Shown piece after piece: positions 17,362 through 26,472 of a stretch of DNA of 64,000 nt (the stretch's first letter is position 1; each line of letters starts with the position of its first letter). The notes beneath the pieces were generated by a model, which was given only the letters and a program-made list of their open reading frames with translations, searched no databases and was not told the origin of the DNA. The DNA comes from Pseudomonadales bacterium (GTDB lineage Bacteria > Pseudomonadota > Gammaproteobacteria > Pseudomonadales > Azotimanducaceae): the NCBI GenBank assembly GCA_017854255.1, contig JAFMIA010000006.1:1-64000 (forward strand). The letters run 5' to 3'. Made by a program: the position numbers and the translations under genes.

Positions 17362-18396
17362 ATGAAACTAGGAATACTCGCTGGCTATGGCGGCAAAGTA
17401 CTGAACATTGATATTCAACGGATCAAAATGGCGGAAAGCATGGGTTACGATTCGCTTTGGACGGCTGAAGCCTATGGCTCTGATGCGGTTACCCCAGCTG
17501 CCTGGATCCTCGCCCAAACCGATAAAATCAAGGTGGGTACTGCGATCATGCAAATGCCCGCACGCTCGCCGGCGTGTTCTGCGATGACGGCAATGACGTT
17601 GAATCAATTGTCTAATGGCCGGTTTATGGTTGGACTGGGGGCATCGGGTCCTCAGGTGGTCGAGGGTTGGCATGGCGTGGCGTATGGCCGTCCGGTGACT
17701 CGGGTGAAAGAGTATGTCAGCATCATGAAAAAGATCTTTGCTCGAGAGGCGCCGGTTGAGCACGAAGGCTTTCATTACAGCCTGCCCTACACTGGCGAGG
17801 ATGGCACTGGTCTTGGGAAGTCGTTAAAGAGTATTTTACAAGCCGATACGTCGATTCCAATTTACACCGCATCGATTACGCCCAATGGACTTGTTGGCAG
17901 CGCAGAAGTTGCCGATGGCGTCTTCCCCATTTGGATGAACCCATCCAAGCCAGAAGCGCTCCGCGGTCATATCGAAAAAGGCCTAACCAAGTCTGGTCGC
18001 ACCATGCTCGATTATGATGTAGCACCGTTTGTGACCTGCATTATGGGTGATGACATTGAGGCTTGCAGGATGCCGATCAAGGGCAATATGGCGCTTTATA
18101 TCGGTGGTATGGGCGCGCGAGACAAGAACTTTTACAATGATTACACCAAAGCCCTGGGCTATGAAGACGCAGCAGCGACGATTCAGGACCTCTATCTGTC
18201 AGGTCGTAAGGACGAGGCGATGGCGGCGGTGCCGGATGAGTTGGTCGATGCCTGTCATCTGGTTGGGCCTGCCGAACACATTAAAGAGCAGCTGAAGCAC
18301 TGGAAAGCCGCCGGGCTCAATGGCGACGTTGGCTCGATGCTCATTGGCGCCGGTCAGCCTGAAGCGCTGGAGCTGATTGCCTCGGAAATGCTGTAA
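17362..18396 (+). CDS. LLM-class F420-dependent oxidoreductase
   Basis: 344 residues starting with KLGILAGYGG, then MAESMGYDSLWTAEAYGSDA, IKVGTAIMQMPARSPA and LSNGRFMVGLGASGPQVVEGWHG. This pattern is typical of a mycobacterial-type F420-dependent LLM subgroup with the VGLG-x-SGPQ-x-x-EGWHG loop. AAAGGAAAG precedes ATG. The gene is separated from its LLM neighbour by a terminator. Enzymes with this loop are annotated as F420-dependent oxidoreductases of lipid or xenobiotic metabolism, mostly without a proven substrate. Confidence 0.9.
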   Translation: MKLGILAGYGGKVLNIDIQRIKMAESMGYDSLWTAEAYGSDAVTPAAWILAQTDKIKVGTAIMQMPARSPACSAMTAMTLNQLSNGRFMVGLGASGPQVVEGWHGVAYGRPVTRVKEYVSIMKKIFAREAPVEHEGFHYSLPYTGEDGTGLGKSLKSILQADTSIPIYTASITPNGLVGSAEVADGVFPIWMNPSKPEALRGHIEKGLTKSGRTMLDYDVAPFVTCIMGDDIEACRMPIKGNMALYIGGMGARDKNFYNDYTKALGYEDAAATIQDLYLSGRKDEAMAAVPDELVDACHLVGPAEHIKEQLKHWKAAGLNGDVGSMLIGAGQPEALELIASEML

Positions 18397-18412
18397 TATA
18401 AGAGCGTTTTAG

Positions 18413-19555
18413 ATGGTCTTGAGTGTTCGAGCCGTTGAGAGTCTCAGCGAGATTGGCGAGGCAACTTGGCAACGATTTGCCAACCGTGAAGGGTCCCCTC
18501 GGGACCCTTTTCTGTCCTATGCCTTCCTTAGCGCGCTAGAGCAAAGCGGCTCGGTGTCGGCTGAGGTGGGTTGGCTGCCCTACCATCTCGTTTTAGAAGA
18601 TGAGGCGAAGCAGCCGCTGGGCGTTATGCCTTTGTATCTCAAAGGGCATTCTCAGGGGGAATACATTTTTGACTATAGTTGGGCGGATGCGTTCGAGCGC
18701 GCCGGCGGGCGATATTATCCCAAGATGTTGTCCGCTATTCCGTTCACGCCGGCCACCGGCCAAAGGTTATTGGTCGCGTCGAGCGAACACGAGTCGGCGC
18801 TGGTTGCAGGCGCCGCACAAATTGCCGGCGAGATGAATATCTCATCAGTCCACCTGAATTTTTTGGATCAAGCCGCCTGGCAGCGCCGGGGTGATGAGGG
18901 ATGGCTGCTGCGGACGCATAAGCAGTATCACTGGCAAAATCAAGGTTACAAAACCTTTGATGATTTTCTGGATTGCTTGTCGAGTAAAAAGCGCAAAAAT
19001 ATTAAACGCGAGCGCCGTGATGCTTTAGCCAATGATTTGGAGATACAGCGATTAACCGGCGCTGAGATCACCGAAGCCCATTGGGATGCGTTTTATCAGT
19101 TCTATATCGATACGGGGTCCCGAAAATGGGGATCGGCTTATTTAACCCGATCCTTTTTTAGCTTAATTGGTGCCACGATGGCCGAGGATATCTTGCTCGT
19201 GATGGTTCGCCGCGACGGGCGCTATATTGCGGGCGCGATCAATTTCATTGGCGGCGACTGTTTGTTTGGGCGAAATTGGGGCTGTATCGAACATCATCCC
19301 TTTCTTCATTTCGAGGTTTGTTATTATCAGGCCATTGAATTCGCCATAGAGCATGGGTTATCAAGGGTCGAAGCGGGGGCTCAGGGCGAGCATAAGTTGG
19401 CTCGAGGGTATATGCCCAGTCACACCTATAGTGCGCATTGGATTGTGCATGATGGCTTCAGAGATGCGGTGGGTCGTTATTTGGAAGAAGAGCGAACCCA
19501 CATATCAGAAGAGATTGATTATCTGGAACAGTTCTCGCCTTTTAAAGCGAGCTGA
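18413..19555 (+). CDS. FemAB-like/GNAT acyltransferase (COG3146-type)
   Basis: 380 residues matching the 'peptidogalycan biosynthesis/recognition' GNAT-like family. Characteristic features are GSPRDPFLSYAFLSALE at the N-terminus, DYSWADAFERAG, SSKKRKNIKRER in the middle, and RVEAGAQGEHKLARGY near the C-terminus. The fold is a double GNAT domain as in FemA/B aminoacyltransferases, but members are functionally uncharacterised. It begins 17 bp after the LLM gene with only a weak ribosome-binding site, so it is probably in the same transcript. Confidence 0.83.
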   Translation: MVLSVRAVESLSEIGEATWQRFANREGSPRDPFLSYAFLSALEQSGSVSAEVGWLPYHLVLEDEAKQPLGVMPLYLKGHSQGEYIFDYSWADAFERAGGRYYPKMLSAIPFTPATGQRLLVASSEHESALVAGAAQIAGEMNISSVHLNFLDQAAWQRRGDEGWLLRTHKQYHWQNQGYKTFDDFLDCLSSKKRKNIKRERRDALANDLEIQRLTGAEITEAHWDAFYQFYIDTGSRKWGSAYLTRSFFSLIGATMAEDILLVMVRRDGRYIAGAINFIGGDCLFGRNWGCIEHHPFLHFEVCYYQAIEFAIEHGLSRVEAGAQGEHKLARGYMPSHTYSAHWIVHDGFRDAVGRYLEEERTHISEEIDYLEQFSPFKAS

Positions 19556-19591
19556 TTCCGGGTTGATACCACAACGTTAAAGGAGATTATA

Positions 19592-20353
19592 ATGTCCACC
19601 GTTACCGCAACCGTCGCCAATGATATCTGTTTGGTCACCCTGAATCGCCCGGAGGCCTTGAACGCGTTTAGCACGGAGATGATGGACGATCTGTGCGAGG
19701 CGTTTTTGGCCGCGGCAGCAGACCCCAAGACCAAGGTGCTGGTGTTAACCGGCGCGGGTAGGGCCTTCAGTTCAGGGGCAGATTTAAAATCAATGGGCAC
19801 CCAAGGCGCGCCGCCCAAGCATGATTTGAAAGGTTTGTTAGAGACAATTATCGATTTCCCCAAACCCTTTTTAATCGCAGCGAATGGTTTGGGTGTGGGG
19901 ATTGGGTGCACCATCCTAGGACTCGCTGATGTTGCATTTGCAGGGTCGTCGGCCAAGTTTAAATGTCCGTTCTCAGCATTGGGTTTGACCGCGGAAGCCG
20001 CGAGTACGATCACCTTCCCGAATTTGATGGGCCATCAGCAGGCCAGTTGGACATTACTGTCGTCAGAATGGTTGAGCGCCGAGCGCGCGCAAGCGGTGGG
20101 GCTGGTGTTGTCCGTTTTTCCAGATGAAGACCTTATGACAGGCGCGATGGGCCATGCCGAGACGCTGGCTGCGCTGCCCTTGGCCTCGCTTATTCAGACA
20201 AAAGCGCTGCTCATGCGGACGCGTAAAGAAGGGCTCAAAGCGGCGGTCGCCGAAGAAAATGCGGCCTTGGACCGGCTCGTGGGTGGCGCGGCGAATCGAG
20301 AAGCCGTCACAGCCTTTCAAGAAAAACGCTTGCCAGATTTTAAGGGGCTCTAG
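19592..20353 (+). CDS. Enoyl-CoA hydratase/isomerase (crotonase) family
   Basis: 253 residues with the crotonase signatures LVTLNRPEALNAFS, GRAFSSGADLKSM (first oxyanion-hole region) and ANGLGVGIGCTIL (second). At the position of the second catalytic Glu of enoyl-CoA hydratase the text reads LTAEAASTITFP; the Glu in TAEA may serve, as in isomerase-type members. It likely acts on unsaturated acyl-CoA in beta-oxidation-like catabolism. AAAGGAG precedes ATG. It follows the FemAB-like gene by 36 bp. Confidence 0.88.
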   Translation: MSTVTATVANDICLVTLNRPEALNAFSTEMMDDLCEAFLAAAADPKTKVLVLTGAGRAFSSGADLKSMGTQGAPPKHDLKGLLETIIDFPKPFLIAANGLGVGIGCTILGLADVAFAGSSAKFKCPFSALGLTAEAASTITFPNLMGHQQASWTLLSSEWLSAERAQAVGLVLSVFPDEDLMTGAMGHAETLAALPLASLIQTKALLMRTRKEGLKAAVAEENAALDRLVGGAANREAVTAFQEKRLPDFKGL

Positions 20354-20555
20354 GCCGCGCAGAGCCTAGGACGCATACTGCAGTTTTTGGCGCTGGATTG
20401 GATGGCTTCAGGCACGGCATCAACTCGTTGGCGAATAATCGCAACCGTTATGCTGCAGGCCAGTGCTCATCATCGCGACTTGCGCGGTCATCAAGGCGCG
20501 AGCCTGGTTGTGAAGAAGGCAGGTGAAGATTGAAAATTTAGAAGGGAGTGGGTCA

Positions 20556-21338
20556 GTGACCTTTACATTTAACGCCACAACAGCGCTTGTTACAGGGGCC
20601 TCATCGGGGATTGGATACGCGCTCGCGGCGGGTTTGGCGGCCCGGGGTGTGAACCTGATTATTACAGCCCGGCGGAAGGATCGCCTGGAGGCGTTGGCTG
20701 AGCAGCTAGGCGAGCAGGTGACAGTGGTGCCGATTGCAGCCGACTTGTCTAGCCAGAGCGGCGTCGATGATTTGCTGAAGGCGATGCAAAATTTATCGGT
20801 GACGGTTGATGTGCTGGTTAATTGCGCAGGTCTTGCGCCCCATGGAAAGTTTCTGGAGACCACAGACCTTGATCAACAAGCCTTAGTGCAATTGAACGTG
20901 CTGACCCCAACCCGCTTGATTCGACACTTTTTACCCAACATGCAAAGCCGAGGATTCGGTCGTATTTTGAACGTGTGTTCAATAGCCGGTTTTCATGCAG
21001 TGCCGGGAATGGCCCAATATGGGGCAACCAAAGCGTATCTGTTGTCATTGACGGAAGCGCTGAGCGAGGAGATTAAAGGCTCTGGCGTCGCAATTTCGGC
21101 ATTGTGTCCGGGTGTGACTCGGACCGATAGCGTGATTCAGGCGGCGGTTGAGGCATTGCCTGATGCCCTGGTGCTGGATCCGGATGTGGTGGCTGAAGCC
21201 GGGCTTGAAGCCCTCGCGAAAGGCGAGGTGGTGTGTATTCCCGGTCGACTCAATCAGGCCGCCGTAACCGCGGCACAGTTTCAGCCGAGGTGGTTGATTC
21301 GGTCTTTCGGTGGACTGCTTGCCAAATTCGGTTCGTAA
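20556..21338 (+). CDS. Short-chain dehydrogenase/reductase (SDR)
   Basis: GTG 20556 is chosen because GAAGGGAG lies 7 bases upstream; an in-frame GTG at 20523 would add 11 residues. The product is about 260 residues of the classical SDR type: TGASSGIG NAD(P) motif near residue 15, LVNCAG, catalytic Ser in NVCSIAGFHAVPG, and YGATK (YxxxK). The arginine pair after strand 2 (TARRKDR) suggests NADPH preference. The LDPD-x-VAEAGLEAL end is seen in DltE/YqjQ-like SDRs. Substrate unknown. Confidence 0.9.
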   Translation: MTFTFNATTALVTGASSGIGYALAAGLAARGVNLIITARRKDRLEALAEQLGEQVTVVPIAADLSSQSGVDDLLKAMQNLSVTVDVLVNCAGLAPHGKFLETTDLDQQALVQLNVLTPTRLIRHFLPNMQSRGFGRILNVCSIAGFHAVPGMAQYGATKAYLLSLTEALSEEIKGSGVAISALCPGVTRTDSVIQAAVEALPDALVLDPDVVAEAGLEALAKGEVVCIPGRLNQAAVTAAQFQPRWLIRSFGGLLAKFGS

Positions 21339-21397
21339 GGCAGCAATAAACGAATCCAATGGGTGGATTCGACTTGGGTCAAAAAAAGGAGCGCGCG

Positions 21398-22441
21398 ATG
21401 GATATTCGATCAAATCCTGACCAGATCGACCCGGCTTGGATGACCAATGTGCTGCAAGCACGTTGCCCGGGTTGTGAAGTCACGGGCCTATCGGGTGAAT
21501 CAATTGGGACGGGCCAGGTTGGCGAAAATGTACGATTTACCTTAACCGGCCATGGGGTGCCCACTTCTGTGGTCGGTAAGTTCCCGTCTCTGGATCCTGT
21601 GAGTAAGCAAACGGGAATCCTGCAGCGTAATTACGTTCGGGAAGTGTTTTTCTACCAAAGCTTACAAGAGGCGGTCAATATTCAGACGCCTTTAATTTAT
21701 TATGCCGAAATTGATCCAGCCTCCCATGAATTTGTCTTGTTGATGGAAGACCTAGCGCCCGGCGTCCAGGGAGATCAATTGCAGGGCTGCAGCGTGGATC
21801 AAGCGGCGCTGGCGCTTGAACAGCTGGCGCATTTGCAGGGTCCAAAGTGGGGTGATGAGGCCTTGGCCAAGCATGACCTGTTGCTCGGCTCGACCGATCG
21901 GCAAGATAGCACCATGATTACCGAGCTCTACAAAGGGTTGATGCCGGGCTACCTCGACCGGTACGGCGCCCAATTGACGGATGGCGAGGTCGCCGCCACC
22001 GAGCAATTGCTCGAGTTGATCCCAACCTATCAAGCGTTGTACGGCAATAAGCCACCTGTTCTGATTCATGTTGATTATCGGTTGGACAACATGATGTTCG
22101 GCGGGCCCTATCCGCTTACGGTTGTTGATTGGCAATCGTTAACGATGGGCTGTCCGCTGAACGATGTAAGCTATTTTATGGGAACGTCGCTCTTGGGCCC
22201 CGATCGAGATCAAGAAGAGGCTGCTTTGATACGGCATTACTTAGGCGTTCTAAAAAGCTATGGTGTTGACCTTAAATTTGATGATGCGTTTGCCTATTAT
22301 CGTAACTACGCCCCGGCGGGCATGATTATGGCGCTGATTGCTTCCATGATTGTGGGTGAAACTGAGCGCGGCAATGACATGTTTATGGTGATGGCAAAAC
22401 GTAGCATCGAGATGAGCCGGTCCTTGGGCGTTTTAAACTAG
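21398..22441 (+). CDS. APH/ecdysteroid-kinase-like phosphotransferase
   Basis: ATG 21398 is chosen for the AAGGAG 5 bases upstream; the product is 347 residues. The kinase catalytic loop is H224-V-D226-YRLDN with the metal-binding VVDWQS further on, and GESIGTGQVGENVRF as the glycine-rich loop. This is the APH fold related to EcKinase/DUF1679 proteins rather than true aminoglycoside kinases. Given the acyl-CoA neighbours it may phosphorylate a hydroxyacyl or alcohol group; that is inference. It converges with the following LLM gene with a 4-bp overlap. Confidence 0.83.
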   Translation: MDIRSNPDQIDPAWMTNVLQARCPGCEVTGLSGESIGTGQVGENVRFTLTGHGVPTSVVGKFPSLDPVSKQTGILQRNYVREVFFYQSLQEAVNIQTPLIYYAEIDPASHEFVLLMEDLAPGVQGDQLQGCSVDQAALALEQLAHLQGPKWGDEALAKHDLLLGSTDRQDSTMITELYKGLMPGYLDRYGAQLTDGEVAATEQLLELIPTYQALYGNKPPVLIHVDYRLDNMMFGGPYPLTVVDWQSLTMGCPLNDVSYFMGTSLLGPDRDQEEAALIRHYLGVLKSYGVDLKFDDAFAYYRNYAPAGMIMALIASMIVGETERGNDMFMVMAKRSIEMSRSLGVLN

Positions 22442-23535
22442 GCGCGGCTTGGGGCGAGGGCTGGGTTTGCCGGCAGGTGGTTAAACCGCTCTGAATCCCT
22501 TTGCGCGGCATAAGCCTGCACGATCGGTTCAAGTTCTTGAGGGGATGCGCCGTGCAGAATGACGCCGTCGCAGCCTAGGTCAAACTGGTGGTTGATCGCA
22601 GTGACGCACGCTGTGGGCGACCCGTAGGCCGCTGGTGCCAGCCAGGCATCTGGAATCAGGGTCGCCACAATTTCAAGCGCTTCGGTTGTGGCATTTTGAT
22701 CCAGGGCGCCTTGGAAATTCCGTACCAATTCATGGGCTCGAAAACGCGCCAGCACGGCGGGGTCCCATTGGTTGGTTGAGACCATGAGGTCGCCATAGGC
22801 CTGCAAATAAGTTGCCATTCGGCCGACGCGTTTTTTCAACTGCAGCGGTGCAGGCAAATGATCGCCAATGGTTGCCAGGCAAGACCAAACGCGAACATCG
22901 TCCGGATTTCGACCGGCTTTGATCGCGGCATGCTTAACGGTCTCTACCGCCCTTTTGGTGGTTTCATCTGTGAAAAAGGTGTGTAGCACGACGGCGTCAA
23001 AGGCCCGGCCACCGAGGGCGAGGGAATTCGGGCCAAAGGCGGTAAGCGTGAGCGGGATATGTTCGTCAAAGTTGGGATCAAGTCGGAGCGCCGGCCACGC
23101 GCCCGCCGGGCCTGCGTGATTTACAATGGTTTCACCCAGGTGGAGGCGGCGCATAATACCCGCGAAATCCTCCATCGCTCGAGTGGTGATAGGCGGCAAT
23201 CCAAAGGCTTTAAAGACCGGCTCAATGCCGCGCCCGAGACCCAGTGAAAACCGCCCGCCTGTTAAAAAATGCATGGTGCTCGCAAACGAGGCAGTCACCA
23301 TCGGGTGACGGGTGTTTTGATTGGTTGCGGCAGTTGCGATCCCGATTTTGCTTGAGATGGCGCCAACGGCGCCCGAGAGGGTTGCGATCTCCTTAATATT
23401 GAACCGCTCTGATATGAAACATGCCCCCAGGCCAAGACGTTCCGCCATTTGAACTTCAGCAATTAAATCCCGTGGGGATTCCGGTGCGCCGGCTAGCGTA
23501 TAAAAACCCAATTCATTCATGGAAGGTGTTGTCAT
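22438..23535 (-). CDS. LLM-class F420-dependent oxidoreductase
   Basis: 365 residues of the luciferase-like family. ELGFYTLAGAPESPRDL at the N-terminus, MAERLGLGACFISERFN, IGIATAATNQNTRHP and LTGGRFSLGLGRGIEPVF are typical of an F420-dependent subgroup with the LGRG loop. The C-terminal GCDGVILHGASPQEL is also conserved in that group. AGGAA precedes ATG 23535. It overlaps the kinase stop by 4 bp tail-to-tail. Substrate unknown. Confidence 0.88.
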   Translation of the reverse strand: MTTPSMNELGFYTLAGAPESPRDLIAEVQMAERLGLGACFISERFNIKEIATLSGAVGAISSKIGIATAATNQNTRHPMVTASFASTMHFLTGGRFSLGLGRGIEPVFKAFGLPPITTRAMEDFAGIMRRLHLGETIVNHAGPAGAWPALRLDPNFDEHIPLTLTAFGPNSLALGGRAFDAVVLHTFFTDETTKRAVETVKHAAIKAGRNPDDVRVWSCLATIGDHLPAPLQLKKRVGRMATYLQAYGDLMVSTNQWDPAVLARFRAHELVRNFQGALDQNATTEALEIVATLIPDAWLAPAAYGSPTACVTAINHQFDLGCDGVILHGASPQELEPIVQAYAAQRDSERFNHLPANPALAPSRA

Positions 23536-23675
23536 CGAGCGATTCCTAGTGGGTTTTTGGGGCGCGTTCTGCTGAGCACTCAGGGTGCCAGTTCTGTATA
23601 TTTTTGTCTAGAAATGGGTTTTACTACTTTTCGTTTAATCCGCCAGAGCGCGTCGCGCGTTGAAGTGAAACCCCG

Positions 23676-24146
23676 ATGTCCCTATTTTTGAAATCGTTAA
23701 AGGAGTTGCCGCCTTTTGGTCAGGCCCTGGGTATGGTCTTGGATGAAGCCGATACAGGTCCTGGGGTTGCGGTCTTGCTGCCCGGCGCGGCGCGACTCAG
23801 TGGCGACGATCAAGACGAGGTTTTTCATACCGGCGTGATTCTCGCAACCCTCGACAATACGGCGGGCTGGTGTATCCGGGACCACCCGGATTATGTGGAA
23901 GGCACATCGATGGCGACCCTCGATCTGCGGGTCGATTTTGTAACCCCTGCCAGTCTGCGTGAGACCCTTCGGGTGCGGGCAGTTTGTGAAGGGTTTGATG
24001 GGGACATTGCGTTTGTGCGGGCAACAGCAGAAACCCTGAATACCAAGGTTCTGATTGCAACCGGTCAAGCAACCTTTATGTTGGGGACGCCCAGTGGGCC
24101 AAATCCGGCAACGCCTGCAAACCCGGTAGGCGGTTCCCTTGAATAA
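23676..24146 (+). CDS. PaaI-like hotdog-fold thioesterase
   Basis: 156 residues with the hotdog layout of PaaI thioesterases: FHTGVILATLDNTAGW (the helix that carries the catalytic acid), STMATLDLRVDFV-like central strand and a terminal strand ATGQATFMLGT. Members hydrolyse short or aromatic acyl-CoA. The last eight bases overlap the start of a second hotdog protein, suggesting a co-translated, possibly heteromeric pair. The Shine-Dalgarno before ATG is weak. Confidence 0.8.
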   Translation: MSLFLKSLKELPPFGQALGMVLDEADTGPGVAVLLPGAARLSGDDQDEVFHTGVILATLDNTAGWCIRDHPDYVEGTSMATLDLRVDFVTPASLRETLRVRAVCEGFDGDIAFVRATAETLNTKVLIATGQATFMLGTPSGPNPATPANPVGGSLE

Positions 24147-24612
24147 GCCGGTTCAGGCGGGTGGTTCATTGCCAAGCCTTGCGTTAGCGCAGCAACAATT
24201 GATCAAAATGCCCTATGCCGCGTTTCTGGGGGTGTCGCTTAGGGTGGGGCCAGATGGCCTAGAAACTTCGACCCGGAGTCGCGCTGATTTGATTGGCAAT
24301 ACCAACTTGCCCGCATTGCACGGCGGGGTCATCGGCAGTTTGCTGGATATTACTGGGATGCTAACCCTTGTGTTTCTGAAAGCCCTTGATCAGTCGCCGC
24401 GACTCATCGATATGGACATCGATTATTTGCGCTCTGGACAAGCGCAGCCAACCCTTGGCCGGGCGGAAATTGTTCGGGGTGGTCGCCGAATGGCCAACCT
24501 TCGAGCGGTGCTCTGGCAGGATGACCCGGAGCGGCCGATCGCAATTGGCCGCCTGCAGTTTTTGCTTCCCAAAACCGAGACGACACGCGGCGGCCTTGAA
24601 GTTAGTCGGTGA
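24139..24612 (+). CDS. Second PaaI-like hotdog-fold thioesterase
   Basis: 157 residues from TTG 24139, inside the end of the previous gene; a shorter start at ATG 24208 is possible but would cut the fold's first helix. ALHGGVIGSLLDITGML is the hotdog catalytic helix with the HGG-x-x motif, followed by SPRLIDMDIDYLRSG as the central strand. It probably hydrolyses acyl-CoA and may pair with its overlapping neighbour. It converges with ilvD with an 11-bp overlap. Confidence 0.8.
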   Translation: MNKPVQAGGSLPSLALAQQQLIKMPYAAFLGVSLRVGPDGLETSTRSRADLIGNTNLPALHGGVIGSLLDITGMLTLVFLKALDQSPRLIDMDIDYLRSGQAQPTLGRAEIVRGGRRMANLRAVLWQDDPERPIAIGRLQFLLPKTETTRGGLEVSR

Positions 24613-26272
24613 CCGCCCCGGTTGAGGCAGAACTCACAAGTTTTGCATACTTTGCGAGCACGCCGCGCTCAGTATAAGGTTTTGGCGCTTGCCATTGCGC
24701 CCGGCGCTCAGCCAATTCCGCGTCACTGACGAGCACGTTCATTTCGTTGGCGTCGGCATCGATCTCAATTCGATCGCCGTCTTGTAAAAGTGCGATGGGC
24801 CCGCCGTCAAAGGCCTCTGGCGTGATGTGACCAATCACAAAACCGTGGGAGCCACCGCTAAAGCGGCCATCGGTGATGAGGGCAACCTCTGATGACAAGC
24901 CGCGGCCATTGATAGCGCTGGTCGGTGAGAGCATCTCGCGCATACCGGGGCCACCTTTTGGGCCCTCATAACGAACCACCACCACATCGCCCGGTTCGAC
25001 CGTGCCATCTAAAATTGCCGCAAGGGCTGCTTCTTCACCATGGAAGCAGCGGGCGCTTCCCGAGAATTTTAAGCCCTCATGGCCGGTGATTTTTGCCACC
25101 GCGCCGCCGGGTGCAACGTTACCCTTCAAGACAACCAAGTGGCTGTCTTTCTTAATCGGATTGGAAAGTGGGCGGATGATATTTTGGTCCGCCGGGTAAG
25201 GCGCAACCGATGCTAGGTTTTCGGCCAAGGTTTTACCCGTGACCGTTAAGCAGTCACCGTGCAGTAAGCCGGCCTCGAGCAGGGTTTTCATGAGCGGTTG
25301 AATCCCGCCAATGGCAATCAGTTCGCTCATTGAATACAGTCCGGCTGGGCGCATATCGGCCAGAACGGGTACTCGTTTTCCGATCGTTGTGAAGTCGTCA
25401 ATCGACAGGGGCACGTTTGCTGCATGGGCGATGGCCAGCAAATGCAGTACCGCGTTGGTTGAACCTTCAAGGGCAATGGTGACAGTGATGGCATTTTCAA
25501 AGGCTTCGCGGCAAAGAATGTCGCTGGGCTTAATGTCCGCTTGAATGAGCTTAACAACCGCTTCTCCTGCCGCTAGGCAGTCCTGACGCTTTTGCGGAGA
25601 AATCGCTTCTTGGGCCGATGAATTCGGTAAGGATAATCCCAGGGCTTCGATGGCGGAGGCCATCGTGTTGGCGGTATACATGCCGCCGCAAGAGCCCGGG
25701 CCTGGGATTGAGGTGGCTTCGATATCTTTTAGCGCGAGCTCGGATAGATTGCCGCTGGCGTATTGGCCAACGGCCTCAAACACAGAAACCACATCGCGTC
25801 GATCTTTACCGGGTTGGATCGTGCCGCCGTAGACGAACACGCTGGGTCTATTGAGTCGGGCCATCGCAATGGCGCAGCCGGGCATGTTTTTATCGCAGCC
25901 GCCAATGGCGACGAAACCGTCAAAGCCTTGACCTGCGACCACCGTTTCGATCGAGTCTGCAATGACTTCTCGTGAGACTAAGGAATAGCGCATCCCGGGC
26001 GAACCCATGGAGATACCATCGCTGACGGTAATGGTATTAAAGGTAATGGCTTTGGCGTTGGCATCTTCGGCGCCAATCGCCGCCGCTTCAGCGAGTTCGT
26101 TGATGTGGACGTTGCAGGGCGTCAGATTGCTCCAGGTTGAGGCAATGCCCACCTGAGGCTTTGAAAAATCCGCTTCTGAAAAGCCGACAGCATGGAGCAT
26201 TGCCCTGGCGGCGGCTTTCTCGAGTCCGTCAACAACTTGAGAGGAATAGGGTCTTTTAGTTGGGCCGCTCAT
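24602..26272 (-). CDS. ilvD: Dihydroxy-acid dehydratase
   Basis: 556 residues, the usual IlvD length. It dehydrates 2,3-dihydroxy-isovalerate and 2,3-dihydroxy-3-methylvalerate in valine and isoleucine synthesis using an Fe-S cluster. Signatures are IGGCDKNMPGC (cluster Cys and metal site), GPGSCGGMYTANTM (second cluster Cys) and TDGRFSGGSHGFVIGHITPEA near the C-terminus. AGGAAA precedes ATG. It stands alone, convergent with the hotdog gene and divergent from the aminotransferase. Confidence 0.96.
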   Translation of the reverse strand: MSGPTKRPYSSQVVDGLEKAAARAMLHAVGFSEADFSKPQVGIASTWSNLTPCNVHINELAEAAAIGAEDANAKAITFNTITVSDGISMGSPGMRYSLVSREVIADSIETVVAGQGFDGFVAIGGCDKNMPGCAIAMARLNRPSVFVYGGTIQPGKDRRDVVSVFEAVGQYASGNLSELALKDIEATSIPGPGSCGGMYTANTMASAIEALGLSLPNSSAQEAISPQKRQDCLAAGEAVVKLIQADIKPSDILCREAFENAITVTIALEGSTNAVLHLLAIAHAANVPLSIDDFTTIGKRVPVLADMRPAGLYSMSELIAIGGIQPLMKTLLEAGLLHGDCLTVTGKTLAENLASVAPYPADQNIIRPLSNPIKKDSHLVVLKGNVAPGGAVAKITGHEGLKFSGSARCFHGEEAALAAILDGTVEPGDVVVVRYEGPKGGPGMREMLSPTSAINGRGLSSEVALITDGRFSGGSHGFVIGHITPEAFDGGPIALLQDGDRIEIDADANEMNVLVSDAELAERRAQWQAPKPYTERGVLAKYAKLVSSASTGAVTD

Positions 26273-26472
26273 GGCATGTTTCCTGTGCTAAGGGGAGAGG
26301 CAAAATAGCATAATTGCGCGTCGGTATCGACTCATCAACGCGCGAGGGGTGAATGCCGAAACGTTGGCGTCGAGCGCTTTGGTTAATCTGATGCCCTGCT
26401 GGCAAAGCATGAAATCATTTCATGGAACGCCCGAAATCATGGGATACTGCGATTTAGAATGGGAGTCGCAAC

